Shown here piece after piece: positions 37,326 through 46,882 of a stretch of DNA of 64,000 nucleotides. Below the pieces are notes generated by a model. That model saw nothing but the letters and a program-made list of their open reading frames with translations. It had not been told where the DNA came from and did not search any database. Every line of letters starts with the position of its first letter. The first letter of the stretch is position 1. Source of the stretch: Opitutaceae bacterium (GTDB taxonomy: Bacteria > Verrucomicrobiota > Verrucomicrobiia > Opitutales > Opitutaceae); assembly GCA_016795565.1 (NCBI GenBank), contig JAEUGW010000032.1:1-64000 (forward strand), read 5' to 3'. A program made the translations under genes and the position numbers.

Positions 37326-39146
37326 ATGAAAATCAACGCCAAGCCCCTGAGCAAAAACGTGCACCTGCTGCGCTGGGTGAAGAAGATGGCCGACCTGTGC
37401 CAGCCGGAGGCGATCCACTGGGTGGACGGCTCGCAGCGGGAATACGACGCGCTGTGCGCGGCGATGGTGAAGGGCGGCACCCTCATCAAGCTCCACCCGA
37501 AGAAGTGGCCGGGCTGCCACCTCGCGCGCTCCGACGCCAGCGACGTGGCGCGGGTCGAGGACCGCACCTTCATCTGCTCGCTCTCAAAGGAGGCCGCCGG
37601 GCCGACCAACAACTGGGTCAACCCCTTCGAGATGCGCAAGACCCTGCGCGGCCTCTTCGCCGGCTGCATGCAGGGCCGCACCATGTATGTGCTGCCCTTC
37701 AGCATGGGCCCGCTCGATTCGCCCATGGCGCAGATCGGCGTGCAGCTGACCGACTCGCCCTACGCGGTCGTGAACATGCGCATCATGGCCCGCATCGGCA
37801 AACCCGTCTTCGCGCTCATCGACAAGGACCGGAAGCGCGTCGTGCCCTGCGTGCACTCCGTCGGCGCCCCGCTCAAAAAGGGCCAGAAGGACGTCGCGTG
37901 GCCCTGCAACAAGGAGAAGTATATCGTCCACTTCCCCGAGACCCGCGAGATCTGGTCCTACGGTTCCGGCTACGGCGGCAACGCGCTGCTCGGCAAGAAG
38001 TGCTTCGCCCTGCGCATCGCCTCCGCCATGGCCCGCGACGAGGGCTGGATGGCCGAGCACATGCTCATCCTCGGCGTCGAGAACCCCGCCGGCAAGAAGA
38101 CCTATGTCGCCGCCGCCTTCCCCTCCGCCTGCGGCAAGACCAACTTCGCCATGATGATCCCCCCGCCGTCCTTCGCCAAGAAGGGCTGGAAGGTGTGGAC
38201 CGTCGGCGACGACATCGCCTGGATCAAGCCCGACGCCAACGGCCGCCTGCGCGCCATCAACCCCGAGGCCGGCTTCTTCGGCGTCGCCCCGGGCACCGGC
38301 AACCACACCAACCCCAACGCCATGAAGGCGCTGGCAAGGAACACCATCTTCACCAACGTCGCGCTCACGCCCGACGGCGGCGTCTGGTGGGAAGGCATGA
38401 CCGCGGAGCCCCCCGCGCAGGCCGTTGACTGGCAGGGCAAGGTCTGGACGCCCGAGATCGCCAAGGCCACCGGGGCCAAGGCCGCGCACCCCAACGCCCG
38501 CTTCACCGCCCCCGCCAAGCAGTGCCCGACGATGGACCAGGATTGGGAGAACCCCGCGGGCGTGCCGATCCACGCCATCGTCTTCGGCGGCCGCCGCGCC
38601 ACCACGATGCCGCTCGTCTACCAAGCCTTCAACTGGTCGAGCGGGGTCTATACCGGCGCCACGATGGGCTCCGAGATGACCGCCGCCGCCGCCGGCACCA
38701 TCGGCAAGGTCCGGCGCGACCCGATGGCCATGCTGCCGTTCTGCGGCTACAACATGGGCGACTACTTCCGCCACTGGATCAGCATGCAGCGCCAGCTCAG
38801 CGAGACCCCCCGCATCTTCCACGTGAACTGGTTCCGCAAGGACAAGGACGGGAAGTTCATCTGGCCCGGCTTCTCGGAGAACATGCGCGTGCTGAAATGG
38901 ATCGTTGACCGCGTGCGCGGCGGCGGCCGCGCCAAGGAGACGCCCATCGGCTGGGTGCCGCGCTACCGCGACCTCGACTGGACCGGCCTGGACTTCCCCG
39001 AGGCGAGATTCGAGGAGCTGCAGGCCTTCGACAAGGCAGCCTGGCGCGCCGAGGTGCTCGGCCACGAGGAGCTCTTCCTCGACCTGCACGCCTCCCTCCC
39101 CAAGGAGCTGATGTTCGAACGCGAACTCCTCATCTGCCGCATGTAG
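37326..39146 (+). CDS. pckG: Phosphoenolpyruvate carboxykinase (GTP)
   Basis: A 606-residue enzyme converting oxaloacetate and GTP to phosphoenolpyruvate, the entry step of gluconeogenesis. GTP-type PEPCK motifs are clear: the [15 protein letters not shown]-loop with the reactive Cys (residues about 259-272), [14 protein letters not shown] metal site, [31 protein letters not shown] and [11 protein letters not shown]. Length matches the family (about 600). It is monocistronic: the next gene starts 107 bp downstream and encodes an exported structural protein. Confidence 0.96.
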   Translation: MKINAKPLSKNVHLLRWVKKMADLCQPEAIHWVDGSQREYDALCAAMVKGGTLIKLHPKKWPGCHLARSDASDVARVEDRTFICSLSKEAAGPTNNWVNPFEMRKTLRGLFAGCMQGRTMYVLPFSMGPLDSPMAQIGVQLTDSPYAVVNMRIMARIGKPVFALIDKDRKRVVPCVHSVGAPLKKGQKDVAWPCNKEKYIVHFPETREIWSYGSGYGGNALLGKKCFALRIASAMARDEGWMAEHMLILGVENPAGKKTYVAAAFPSACGKTNFAMMIPPPSFAKKGWKVWTVGDDIAWIKPDANGRLRAINPEAGFFGVAPGTGNHTNPNAMKALARNTIFTNVALTPDGGVWWEGMTAEPPAQAVDWQGKVWTPEIAKATGAKAAHPNARFTAPAKQCPTMDQDWENPAGVPIHAIVFGGRRATTMPLVYQAFNWSSGVYTGATMGSEMTAAAAGTIGKVRRDPMAMLPFCGYNMGDYFRHWISMQRQLSETPRIFHVNWFRKDKDGKFIWPGFSENMRVLKWIVDRVRGGGRAKETPIGWVPRYRDLDWTGLDFPEARFEELQAFDKAAWRAEVLGHEELFLDLHASLPKELMFERELLICRM

Positions 39147-39252
39147 TTCAGGAGCAGACGGTTCAGGGCAACGGTTATAGCCTATTGGTCGTGGGTGTTT
39201 CTACCCATGAACTCTTGCCATCTGGCCCGCCCCGTGGGAAACTGGCTCCGTC

Positions 39253-42200
39253 ATGGGCTCCCGGTCGCCATCTTTGTTCAGTCGCGCCACCCGGCACGGT
39301 TTGGCAATTGGCGCGGGGTTGATCGCCCTGGCGGGCGCGGGGCGCGCCCAGGTGATCACGGAGACCTTCAAGAACGCGACGGCGCCCGGCTGGGTGTTTG
39401 CCGGCACGGGCTACACCCCGACGCTCACCTCGGGCACCGCCGGTCCCGATGGCAACGCCGCCGGCGACGGCTGGCTGCGGCTCACCACCCCCAACACCAA
39501 CCAGGCCACCAGCGCCTACTACAACACCGCGTTCACGGCGGCCAACGCCACGGTCTTCGCCAAGTTCGACTACGAATCCTACGGCGGCACGGGCGCGGAC
39601 GGCATCACGTTTTTCCTGTTCGACGGCACCACCACGTTCAGCGAGGGCGCGCATGGCGGCTCCCTCGGTTACGCGCAAAAGACCCTGGCCGGCGGCGCCG
39701 AGTATGACCACGCCGGGCTGGCCGGCGGCTACCTCGGCATCGCGCTCGACGAATACGGCAACTTCTCCGCCGCCAGCGAGGGCCGCGTCGGCGGCCGCAA
39801 CAACAGCCCCAGCCTCGTGCCTGATTCCATCGCCGTGCGCGGCCCCGGCAGCGGCCTCGACGGCTATGCCTACCTCGGCGGCAGCGGCACGCTCCCGCTC
39901 TCGATCGATTCCGCCACGCGGCCCACGCAGATCAACACCGTGCAGATGCTCCTCACCGCCACCAACCAGCTGACGGTGACCCTCGCGCAGGAGGGCAGCG
40001 CCTCGCCGCAGACGGTGCTGCAGATGGACCTCTCCGGCTACTCCCGGCCCGACACGCTGAAGTTCGGCTTTTCCTCCGGCACCGGCGCCTCGACCAACTT
40101 CCACGATGTGCGCAACCTCAACGTCTCGACCCTCACCGCCAACCTCTGGTCCGGCGGCGCCGGCGACGGCCTCTGGGCGAGCAACAACAACTGGGATCCG
40201 ACCATCGTGCCCGCCGTCGGCGCCGACATCCTGTTCGACAACACCCACATCACCGGCGCCCAGGCCATCGACCTCGGCGTCAACCGCACCGTCCGCTCCC
40301 TGTCCTTCGACAGCCCGCACGCCTACACGCTGAACAACAACACCCTCGTCTTCGACGATCAGGGCGTCCCCAGCTTCTCCGGCATCGCGGTCTCCCAGAC
40401 GCACGGCACCTCCACCACCACGATCAACTCCGCTCTCTCGCTCGCCAACGCCATCCACATCCGCAACAACTCCACCGGCACGCTGAACCTCACCGGCGCC
40501 GTCGACACCAACGGCCACGCCCTCACGCTCGACGGCACCGGCCCCGCCACCACGCTCTCCGGCGTCATCTCCGACTCCGGCGCCGTCACCAAGAACGACA
40601 GCGGCACGGTCACGCTCTCCGGCGCCAACACCTACTCCGGCGGCACCACGCTCAATTACGGCACGCTCAACGCCAACCACGCCACCGCCCTCGGCTCCGG
40701 CGCCGTCACCCTCGCGGGCGGCACGCTCGCCTCGACCAACGGCAGCACCCTCGCCAACACCCTCGCGCTCACCGGCGATGCCGGGCTCAGCGGCCTCACC
40801 ACCACCGGCACGCTCACGCAGACCGGCAGCCACACCCTGGCGCTGGCCAACGCCACCCATTCCGGCGCGGTCAACCTCTCCAGCACGGTCACCGCCCAGA
40901 CTCTCACCACGCAGGTGGACAGCGGCACCAGCACCCTCTCCGGCATCATCGCCGACGGGGGCGGCTCCTCGGGCGGCAACCTCACCAAGACCGGCTCCGG
41001 CACCCTCGTGCTCTCCGGCGCCAACACCTACTCCGGCACCACCACCGTCGATGCCGGCACCCTCCGGCTCGGTGCCAGCGACCGCCTGGCCGATTCCGCC
41101 GACCTGAACCTCGGCGGCTCCGGCACCCTGGACCTCAACGGCAATTCCGAGCGCATCAACAACCTCACCGCCGCCGACGGCGCGACCATCAGCTACGGCC
41201 CCACCGGCGGCTCCAACACCCTCCTCTTCGACACTTTCACCGGCCCGCCCAGTGGCGTCCTCGTCATCAACAACTGGGAGAACGGCGTGGATAATCTCGC
41301 CACCACCGTCAACGGGCAGACCGTCAGCAGCATTTATTTCTCGGGTTACGGCGTCGCCGAATACAACGGCACCGCCAGCCTCTACGGCGGCACCCGTTAT
41401 CTCCTCCGGCCCGACCAGGCCGTCGAGAAGGAGTGGGACGGCAGCAGCAGCAGCACCTGGAGCACCAACAACAACTGGACCACCTCCGGCGAGCCCTCCA
41501 CCACGCAGGTGGCCCTCTTCGACGACCTCGGCGTCGGCCGGACCAACGCCAACATGACGTCGAACGACACCATCGCCGGCATCCGCTTCGGCTCCGGCGC
41601 CACCGTGAGCTACAACATCTCGGGCAGCGGCAGCTCCAGCCGCACCCTGACCCTCGACGGCGTCATCCCCTACATCCAGCAGCAGAGCGCCAGCAACCAG
41701 ACCATCTCCATCGCCCGCCTCGCGCTCGGGGCCAACACCGTGGCCGACATCACCGCCGCCGGCAACCTCACCATCTCCTCCGCCATCTACAGCTCGGACA
41801 ATCTGATCAAGGATGGCACCGGCACCGGCAAGCTCATCCTCTCGGGCAACAACACCAACCTGACCGGCGACATCTTCGTCAACAACGGCACGTTGCAGGC
41901 GGCCAACAGCAACGCCCTCGGCACCGGCACCACCACGGTCTCCGGCGGCGCCAGCCTCGAACTCTCCGGCGGCATCAGCCCGGGCAACGCCATCACGGTC
42001 GCCGGCACCGGCGTCGGCGGCAACGGCGCCATCCGCAATGTCGGCGGCACCAACACCCTCTCCGGCACCATCACCGAGACCGGTGCCACCACCATCGCGG
42101 CCGACACCGGCACGACGCTCAACCTCACCGGCAACCTCACCGGCACCAACACCGCCACCACCTTTGGCGGTGCGGGCAACATCGCCGTGGCCCGCATCAC

Positions 42201-43815
42201 CACCGGCACGGGCGGCGTCACGCTCGACGGCACCGGCACCGTCACCTTCAACGGCGGCACCAACGCCAACACCTACACCGGCGCCACCACGGTCAACGGC
42301 GGCACCCTCGCCCTCGCCAAGACCGCCGGCACCACCACGCTCGCCGGCAACCTCACCGTCAACGCCGGCACCGTCCGCCTCGACGCCTCCAACCAGATCG
42401 CCGACACCTCCACCGTCACGCTCAACGGCACCAGCACGCTCAACCTCAACGGCCAGACCGAGACCCTCGGCCAGCTCAACAGCACCAGCACCACCGTCAC
42501 CACCGCCCTCGGTGCCGGTGCGCTCACGCTCAACGGCCCCAACAACACCAACTCCAATTACGCCGGCGCGCTCACCGGCACCAGCGCCAGCAGCCTCACC
42601 GTCACCGGCACCGGCAAGGTCTATCTCTCCGGCGACGGCAGCGGCTATAGCGGCACGACCACCGTCGCCAGCGGCACCCTCAACGTCAGCGGCACCAACA
42701 CCGTGCTCGGCAGCGGCGCGGTCAGCGTCAGCTCCGGCGGCAACCTCCAGATCCAGGGCGGCATCAGCCTCGCCAACGCCGTCACCCTCAACGGCACCGG
42801 CACCTCGCAGAACGGCGCCCTCGAGAACTTCACCGGCAACAACACCCTCACTGGCGCGATCACGGTCGCCAGCGCCAGCCGCGTCAACTCCGACGCCGGC
42901 ACGCTCACGCTCGCCGGCAACATCGCCCTCGGTGCCAACACCCTCACCGTCGGCGGCACCAGCAATGTCACGCAGACCGCGATCATCTCCGGCACCGGCG
43001 GCCTGACCAAGGACGGCGCTGGCACTCTCACCCTCGCCGGGGCCAGCACCTACACCGGCGCCACCGCCGTCACCGCCGGCACGCTGCTCCTCGGCGGCAA
43101 CGAGCGCATCGCCGACACCTCCGCCGTCACCGTCGCCAGCGGCGCCACCTTCAACGTCAACGGCCAGACCGAGACCGTCGGCTCCCTCGCCGGCGCCGGC
43201 GATGTGCTGCTCGGGGCCGGCACCCTCACGGCGGGCGGCGACGGCACCAGCACCACCTTCTCCGGCAACTTCGACGGCACGGGCAGCTTCACCAAGGCCG
43301 GTGCCGGCACGATGACCATCGCCAGCGACCTCACCTTCGGCGGCCCGCTCAACCTCGCCGGCGGCACCCTCCAGTTCGACGTGGACAACGCCTTCACCGG
43401 CCCCGTCACCATCAGCGCCGGCACCCTGCGCCTCACCGACGCCGACCTGACCATCGGCACCCTCAACATCACCGGCAACTCGATCATCGATTTCGCCGGC
43501 ACCGCCAGCAGCCTCAACCTCGCCAACTTGAACATCAGCGCCGGCGTCACCCTCACCATCCTCAACTGGCAGAACGCCACGGACTATTTCTTCGCGCAGA
43601 ACTGGACCGGCGCCGTGCCCGACACCACCGGCTCCGCGCCGATGAACCAGATCGTCTTCACCGGCTTCTCGGGCAGCGACACCAAGTGGCAGGGCTACGA
43701 CGACCAAGTCACCCCCGTCCCCGAGCCCTACACCTACGGCGCGCTGCTGGTCGGCGCAGGCCTGGCGCTCTTCGGTTATCGCCGTTGGCGGCGGCAACAC
43801 CGCGCGCCGGCCTGA
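39253..43815 (+). CDS. Giant secreted lectin/autotransporter-repeat protein with PEP-CTERM anchor
   Basis: A 1520-residue exported protein. After a signal peptide (ending GAGRA-QV) residues about 33-290 form an L-type-lectin-like sandwich (KFDYESYGGTGADGITFFLF, AGGYLGIALDEYGNFS). Then follow many autotransporter-associated beta-strand repeats, roughly 30-50 residues each, of the form TLSGANTYSGxTTVxxGTL, GSGTLxLSG and NTLTGAITV, predicting a long beta-helix. The last about 25 residues are a PEP-CTERM signal: VPEPYTYGALLVGAGLALFG then YRRWRRQ. The class is thought to be sorted by exosortase and attached to the cell surface or matrix. Highly repetitive DNA here also opens a false frame on the other strand. 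Confidence 0.9.
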   Translation: MGSRSPSLFSRATRHGLAIGAGLIALAGAGRAQVITETFKNATAPGWVFAGTGYTPTLTSGTAGPDGNAAGDGWLRLTTPNTNQATSAYYNTAFTAANATVFAKFDYESYGGTGADGITFFLFDGTTTFSEGAHGGSLGYAQKTLAGGAEYDHAGLAGGYLGIALDEYGNFSAASEGRVGGRNNSPSLVPDSIAVRGPGSGLDGYAYLGGSGTLPLSIDSATRPTQINTVQMLLTATNQLTVTLAQEGSASPQTVLQMDLSGYSRPDTLKFGFSSGTGASTNFHDVRNLNVSTLTANLWSGGAGDGLWASNNNWDPTIVPAVGADILFDNTHITGAQAIDLGVNRTVRSLSFDSPHAYTLNNNTLVFDDQGVPSFSGIAVSQTHGTSTTTINSALSLANAIHIRNNSTGTLNLTGAVDTNGHALTLDGTGPATTLSGVISDSGAVTKNDSGTVTLSGANTYSGGTTLNYGTLNANHATALGSGAVTLAGGTLASTNGSTLANTLALTGDAGLSGLTTTGTLTQTGSHTLALANATHSGAVNLSSTVTAQTLTTQVDSGTSTLSGIIADGGGSSGGNLTKTGSGTLVLSGANTYSGTTTVDAGTLRLGASDRLADSADLNLGGSGTLDLNGNSERINNLTAADGATISYGPTGGSNTLLFDTFTGPPSGVLVINNWENGVDNLATTVNGQTVSSIYFSGYGVAEYNGTASLYGGTRYLLRPDQAVEKEWDGSSSSTWSTNNNWTTSGEPSTTQVALFDDLGVGRTNANMTSNDTIAGIRFGSGATVSYNISGSGSSSRTLTLDGVIPYIQQQSASNQTISIARLALGANTVADITAAGNLTISSAIYSSDNLIKDGTGTGKLILSGNNTNLTGDIFVNNGTLQAANSNALGTGTTTVSGGASLELSGGISPGNAITVAGTGVGGNGAIRNVGGTNTLSGTITETGATTIAADTGTTLNLTGNLTGTNTATTFGGAGNIAVARITTGTGGVTLDGTGTVTFNGGTNANTYTGATTVNGGTLALAKTAGTTTLAGNLTVNAGTVRLDASNQIADTSTVTLNGTSTLNLNGQTETLGQLNSTSTTVTTALGAGALTLNGPNNTNSNYAGALTGTSASSLTVTGTGKVYLSGDGSGYSGTTTVASGTLNVSGTNTVLGSGAVSVSSGGNLQIQGGISLANAVTLNGTGTSQNGALENFTGNNTLTGAITVASASRVNSDAGTLTLAGNIALGANTLTVGGTSNVTQTAIISGTGGLTKDGAGTLTLAGASTYTGATAVTAGTLLLGGNERIADTSAVTVASGATFNVNGQTETVGSLAGAGDVLLGAGTLTAGGDGTSTTFSGNFDGTGSFTKAGAGTMTIASDLTFGGPLNLAGGTLQFDVDNAFTGPVTISAGTLRLTDADLTIGTLNITGNSIIDFAGTASSLNLANLNISAGVTLTILNWQNATDYFFAQNWTGAVPDTTGSAPMNQIVFTGFSGSDTKWQGYDDQVTPVPEPYTYGALLVGAGLALFGYRRWRRQHRAPA

Positions 43816-43913
43816 TGCCGGGGATGGGGATACCTCTTCTCGTCTGACATAAAGAGCAGCCGGAGGAAAATGCGGGTTGCCTGCCCGGAACGCCGCCGCC
43901 TGAATTTCCGGCG

Positions 43914-44213
43914 ATGTCCACGCCCCCGTCGCCCCCGGATGCCGTGCATAGCGAGGAGTTCCTCCGCCTGCTCATGCGTCGCCAGCTGAAACTGTCGGTG
44001 GCCTGCGCGGCCACCTTCCTGGTCGCCCTCCTCGGGCTGCCACTGCTCAACTACTTCGCGCCCGCGCTGATGGCGACCCGCGTCGCGGGCTTCACCCTGA
44101 GCTGGCTCATCCTTGGCGTGCTGTTCTTCCCGTTCGTCTGGATCATCTCGTGGCGCTTCATCCGGCGCTCCATCGCCCTCGAGGACGACGAGGTCAAGTC
44201 GGTCAAACGCTGA
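43914..44213 (+). CDS. DUF485 membrane protein (YjcH-like)
   Basis: A 99-residue inner-membrane protein with two TMs (about 28-50 and 60-84) and charged ends, matching DUF485, the small partner that precedes ActP-type acetate symporters. Its N-terminus (SEEFLRLLMRRQLKLSVACA) is the standard DUF485 opening. It ends 4 bp before the symporter start, so the pair is one operon. Confidence 0.85.
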   Translation: MSTPPSPPDAVHSEEFLRLLMRRQLKLSVACAATFLVALLGLPLLNYFAPALMATRVAGFTLSWLILGVLFFPFVWIISWRFIRRSIALEDDEVKSVKR

Positions 44214-44217
44214 CGCC

Positions 44218-46059
44218 ATGATGCTGCCACTCGCCTTTCTCGACGGCGTGGATCCCTGGATCCTCGCGTTTTCCCTCATCACGGTGGCCGTGACCATCTG
44301 GATGGGCTTCCGCTCGGCGAAGACCTCCAAGACCGCCAGCGATTTTTTCGTGGCCGGCCGCTCGGTGTCAGTCGGTTGGAACGCGTCGGCCATCTCCGGC
44401 GAATATCTCTCGGCCGCCTCCTTCATGGGCGTGGCCGGCATGGTGATGTCGTCGGGCTATGATGCGCTATGGTATCCGGTGTGTTACGCCTGCGGCTACC
44501 TGTTCCTGCTTCTCTTCATCGCCGGCCCGCTGCGTCGGTTCGGCGCCTACACGATCCCGGACTTCGCGGAGGGCCGGTTTGACTCGCCGCTGTTCCGGAA
44601 GATCGCCGTCTGCTTCGTGCTATTCATCGGGTTCTTCTATACGATGCCGCAGATGAAGGGCGCGGGCGTGACACTCGCCTACATCTTCCCCGGCCTGCCG
44701 TATTGGGCGGGCGTCGTGCTCGTCGGCGCGGTGATCACGCTGAATGTCGCCCTCGGCGGCATGAAGGGCATCACGCTCGTGCAGGCCGTGCAGTATTGGA
44801 TCAAGATGTTCGCCATCTGCGTGCCTATCTTCGTGCTCGCGGCGGTGTATGGGTTCTACGGCACGCACGTCGGCGCCAACACCGCGCCGGGCGAGGCACC
44901 CGCTGTAGCCGGCCTCGTTGAGGCCGGGACCGGGGTCAGCGACCCCGGCTACAAGATTCAGCGGCACCCGCTGCCGGAGAAGGCGCCGAAGGACGCCTCG
45001 TGGGTGTCGCCCTTCGGCCCGCTGACCACCAAGGCCGTCAACGCCGCCGCCGCCGCGCTCCCGGCGGAGGAGCGCGCCGCCTACCTCGCCGAATACCAGC
45101 GGCCCTACTCGCTGCTTTACACCTACTCGCTGATCATCGCGCTCGTGTGCGGCACCGCGGGCCTGCCGCACATCCTGGTGCGCTTCTACACGAACCCCGA
45201 CGGCGCCGCCGCCAAGCGCACGACGATGTGGGTCATGATCCTCATCGGTGTGTTCTACGTGTTTCCGCCTGTCTTCGGCGTCATCGGGCGCAACCTCATG
45301 CCGGAGCTCTATGCCGGGCTCGGGGCCAAGGGCACGGACAAGGTCGTGCTCGAGCTGCCTACGCTGCTGTCCCAGCAATACGGCGTCCTCGGCTCCATCC
45401 TCAGTGGCATCACCTGCGCGGGTGCGTTTGCGGCGTTCATGAGCACGTTCAGCGGGCTGCTGGTCTCGATGACCGGCGCCTTGGCGCACGACGTCTATGG
45501 CCGCATCCTGCGGCCGAAGTCCTCGGCGGAGGAGCGGCTGCGGGCCTTCAAGTTCGCGGCGGTGCTCATCGGCGGCGTGGCGATCGCGCTCGGCAGCTTT
45601 GTCGAGGCGCTGGAGATCAACTTCATGGTCGGCCAGGCCTTCGCCATCGCGGCGGCCAGTTATTTCCCGCTGCTCTTCATGAGCGTGTGGTGGCGCGGCA
45701 TGACGATGAAAGGGGCCGCCACCGGCATGCTGACCGGCGGCCTCTGCGCGCTCGGCGCCGCGGCGCTGACCAACCTCGCCACGCTGGCCCTCGACAAGGG
45801 CCCGATGGGGCAGGTGTTCGCCGGCTTCAAGGGCCTGAACGGCTTCTTCGCCGCGCATCCGCTGCTCCGCATCCTCTGCGAGCAGCCGGCGATCTGGACC
45901 GTGCCCCTCGCCATCGGCCTGATGGTCGTGGTGTCCAGGGCCACGGCGGCGAGCGTGCCGGGCGACATCCGCATGAAGATGCTCGTGCTGCACGCGCCCG
46001 AGCAGCTCGGGCTCAAGCAGGAATACATCCAGGAGCACCAGGCCGGCGCCGGGCACTGA
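44218..46059 (+). CDS. actP: ActP-like cation/acetate (monocarboxylate) symporter
   Basis: A 613-residue SSS-family symporter with about 13 TMs. Hallmarks: TASDFFVAGRSVSVGWNASA then ISGEYLSAASFMGVAGMVM, TIPDFAEGRF, GLPHILVRFYTNPDG and GITCAGAFAAFMSTFSGLLVS in the sodium-site TM8. Together with the DUF485 partner it matches acetate or pyruvate uptake systems. At residues about 229-246 the loop contains PAVAGLVEAGTGVSDPGYK, which is encoded by a 50-bp double palindrome (44904-44953); this looks like an in-frame repeat insertion. Start at 44218 follows the DUF485 stop; translation could also begin one codon later. Confidence 0.9.
   Translation: MMLPLAFLDGVDPWILAFSLITVAVTIWMGFRSAKTSKTASDFFVAGRSVSVGWNASAISGEYLSAASFMGVAGMVMSSGYDALWYPVCYACGYLFLLLFIAGPLRRFGAYTIPDFAEGRFDSPLFRKIAVCFVLFIGFFYTMPQMKGAGVTLAYIFPGLPYWAGVVLVGAVITLNVALGGMKGITLVQAVQYWIKMFAICVPIFVLAAVYGFYGTHVGANTAPGEAPAVAGLVEAGTGVSDPGYKIQRHPLPEKAPKDASWVSPFGPLTTKAVNAAAAALPAEERAAYLAEYQRPYSLLYTYSLIIALVCGTAGLPHILVRFYTNPDGAAAKRTTMWVMILIGVFYVFPPVFGVIGRNLMPELYAGLGAKGTDKVVLELPTLLSQQYGVLGSILSGITCAGAFAAFMSTFSGLLVSMTGALAHDVYGRILRPKSSAEERLRAFKFAAVLIGGVAIALGSFVEALEINFMVGQAFAIAAASYFPLLFMSVWWRGMTMKGAATGMLTGGLCALGAAALTNLATLALDKGPMGQVFAGFKGLNGFFAAHPLLRILCEQPAIWTVPLAIGLMVVVSRATAASVPGDIRMKMLVLHAPEQLGLKQEYIQEHQAGAGH
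44904..44953. repeat. Palindromic element inside the symporter gene, in frame
   Basis: TGTAGC at the left and GCTACA at the right enclose two hairpins: CCGGCCTC/GAGGCCGG with GTT loop and CCGGGGTC/GACCCCGG with AGC loop. This is the architecture of an intergenic REP-type element, but it lies within a coding region without stop or frame change. It falls in a predicted extramembrane loop. Confidence 0.8.
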
Positions 46060-46077
46060 GCGCGAAATTGGCTCAAG

Positions 46078-46145
46078 GTGGCACGGGTCTCCGACCCGTG
46101 CGGTTGATCAAGAGTTGTTCATCACGGGTCGGAGACCCGTGCCAC
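46078..46145. repeat. R1 inverted pair on the 3' side of the RAYT gene
   Basis: R1 copies at 46078-46100 (plus) and 46123-46145 (minus), 22 bp apart, each with arms CACGGGTC/GACCCGTG. The inner copy overlaps the end of the RAYT gene: its last codons (VARVSDP) and TGA stop are made of R1 sequence. Confidence 0.9.
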
Positions 46146-46754
46146 GTCCGGCCAAAACCAGCGCCAGTTGGTCAGCTTGGCTTTGATGGGGTTGTTCTGA
46201 ATGTAGCGAATGGTGGCGGCCATCTCGGATCCGTCGCGGATAAGGTGGTCGTAATACTCGGGCTGCCAGAAATCGCCCTCGCGCCCGAGATGGCGATTGG
46301 CCTGCAGGGCTGTGAAGCCCTTCCAGGATTTGAGAATGGCAGGCAATTCGTGTCCGGGTTTCGGCTGCACGACGACATGCACATGGTTGGGCATGACGCA
46401 CCAGGCGTGCAGAGAGTAGCGGACTCCGTCAAAATGCCGCAAAGCCTCGCTCACTCCGAGCGCCAGGGGCTCGAGAGCCAACCAACAGGCGCCCTGGCCC
46501 TGATCGAGCACGCTTTCCATCCGTTCGCTGAACAGCACCCGAAGCCGTTCCGCAACATCCGCCGCAGTCTTTCCGGCGCGAATGGCGTCCGTGCGCAACG
46601 CTTCGCGCTCCGCGCGGAATTGCGCCACGACATGCGCGGGCAGTGAGTCGGCGAGCCGGAATACGACATGATAGGTCGCACCCTGCCGAGTCCAGTGCGG
46701 CAGATAGGCTCCATGCCGGACTTTCATCTGCTGGCGCAGGAGCGACTCGTCCAT
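46122..46754 (-). CDS. REP-associated tyrosine transposase (RAYT, Y1/HUH superfamily)
   Basis: A 210-residue single-strand DNA transposase-like protein. Diagnostic motifs: the HUH pair in CVMPNHVHVVVQP (His-x-His metal site), and the catalytic Tyr in TIRYIQNNPIKAKL, with YHVVFRLADSLP near the N-terminus and FWQPEYYDHLIR before the Tyr helix. RAYT proteins mobilise or maintain REP palindromes. It is flanked on both sides by inverted R1 pairs (46078-46145 and 46806-46872), and R1 copies occur elsewhere in the window, so R1 is its probable substrate. The start is the ATG before DESLLRQQMKVRHG; a longer upstream frame reads through R1 repeats and is not likely coding. Confidence 0.9.
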   Translation of the reverse strand: MDESLLRQQMKVRHGAYLPHWTRQGATYHVVFRLADSLPAHVVAQFRAEREALRTDAIRAGKTAADVAERLRVLFSERMESVLDQGQGACWLALEPLALGVSEALRHFDGVRYSLHAWCVMPNHVHVVVQPKPGHELPAILKSWKGFTALQANRHLGREGDFWQPEYYDHLIRDGSEMAATIRYIQNNPIKAKLTNWRWFWPDVARVSDP

Positions 46755-46805
46755 GACTCCAAGGTGGCGCGGGTCAGCCGGGCGAGGAAGTTGAAAATTG
46801 TCAAG

Positions 46806-46872
46806 GTGGCACGGGCCGGAGGCCCGTGCCGGCGTCTTGCAATACGGAACACGGGTCGGAGACCCGTGCCAC
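46806..46872. repeat. R1 inverted pair on the 5' side of the RAYT gene
   Basis: A variant R1 (arms CACGGGCC/GGCCCGTG) at 46806-46830 and a standard R1 in opposite orientation at 46850-46872. Together with the pair on the other side this makes a symmetric bracket around the transposase gene. The pair ends 11 bp from the putA stop codon. Confidence 0.9.
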
Positions 46873-46882
46873 ACAGGCCAGG

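Noticed and set aside
39175..43800. A 1541-codon minus-strand open frame
   Set aside because: It mirrors the repeat codons of the autotransporter-repeat protein; there is no signal, domain or start context of its own.
43870..43989. A 39-codon frame with a good GGAGG ribosome-binding site overlapping the DUF485 gene start
   Set aside because: It could be a leader peptide, but its sequence is Arg/Cys/Pro-rich and it lies in a different frame of a real gene; nothing supports translation.
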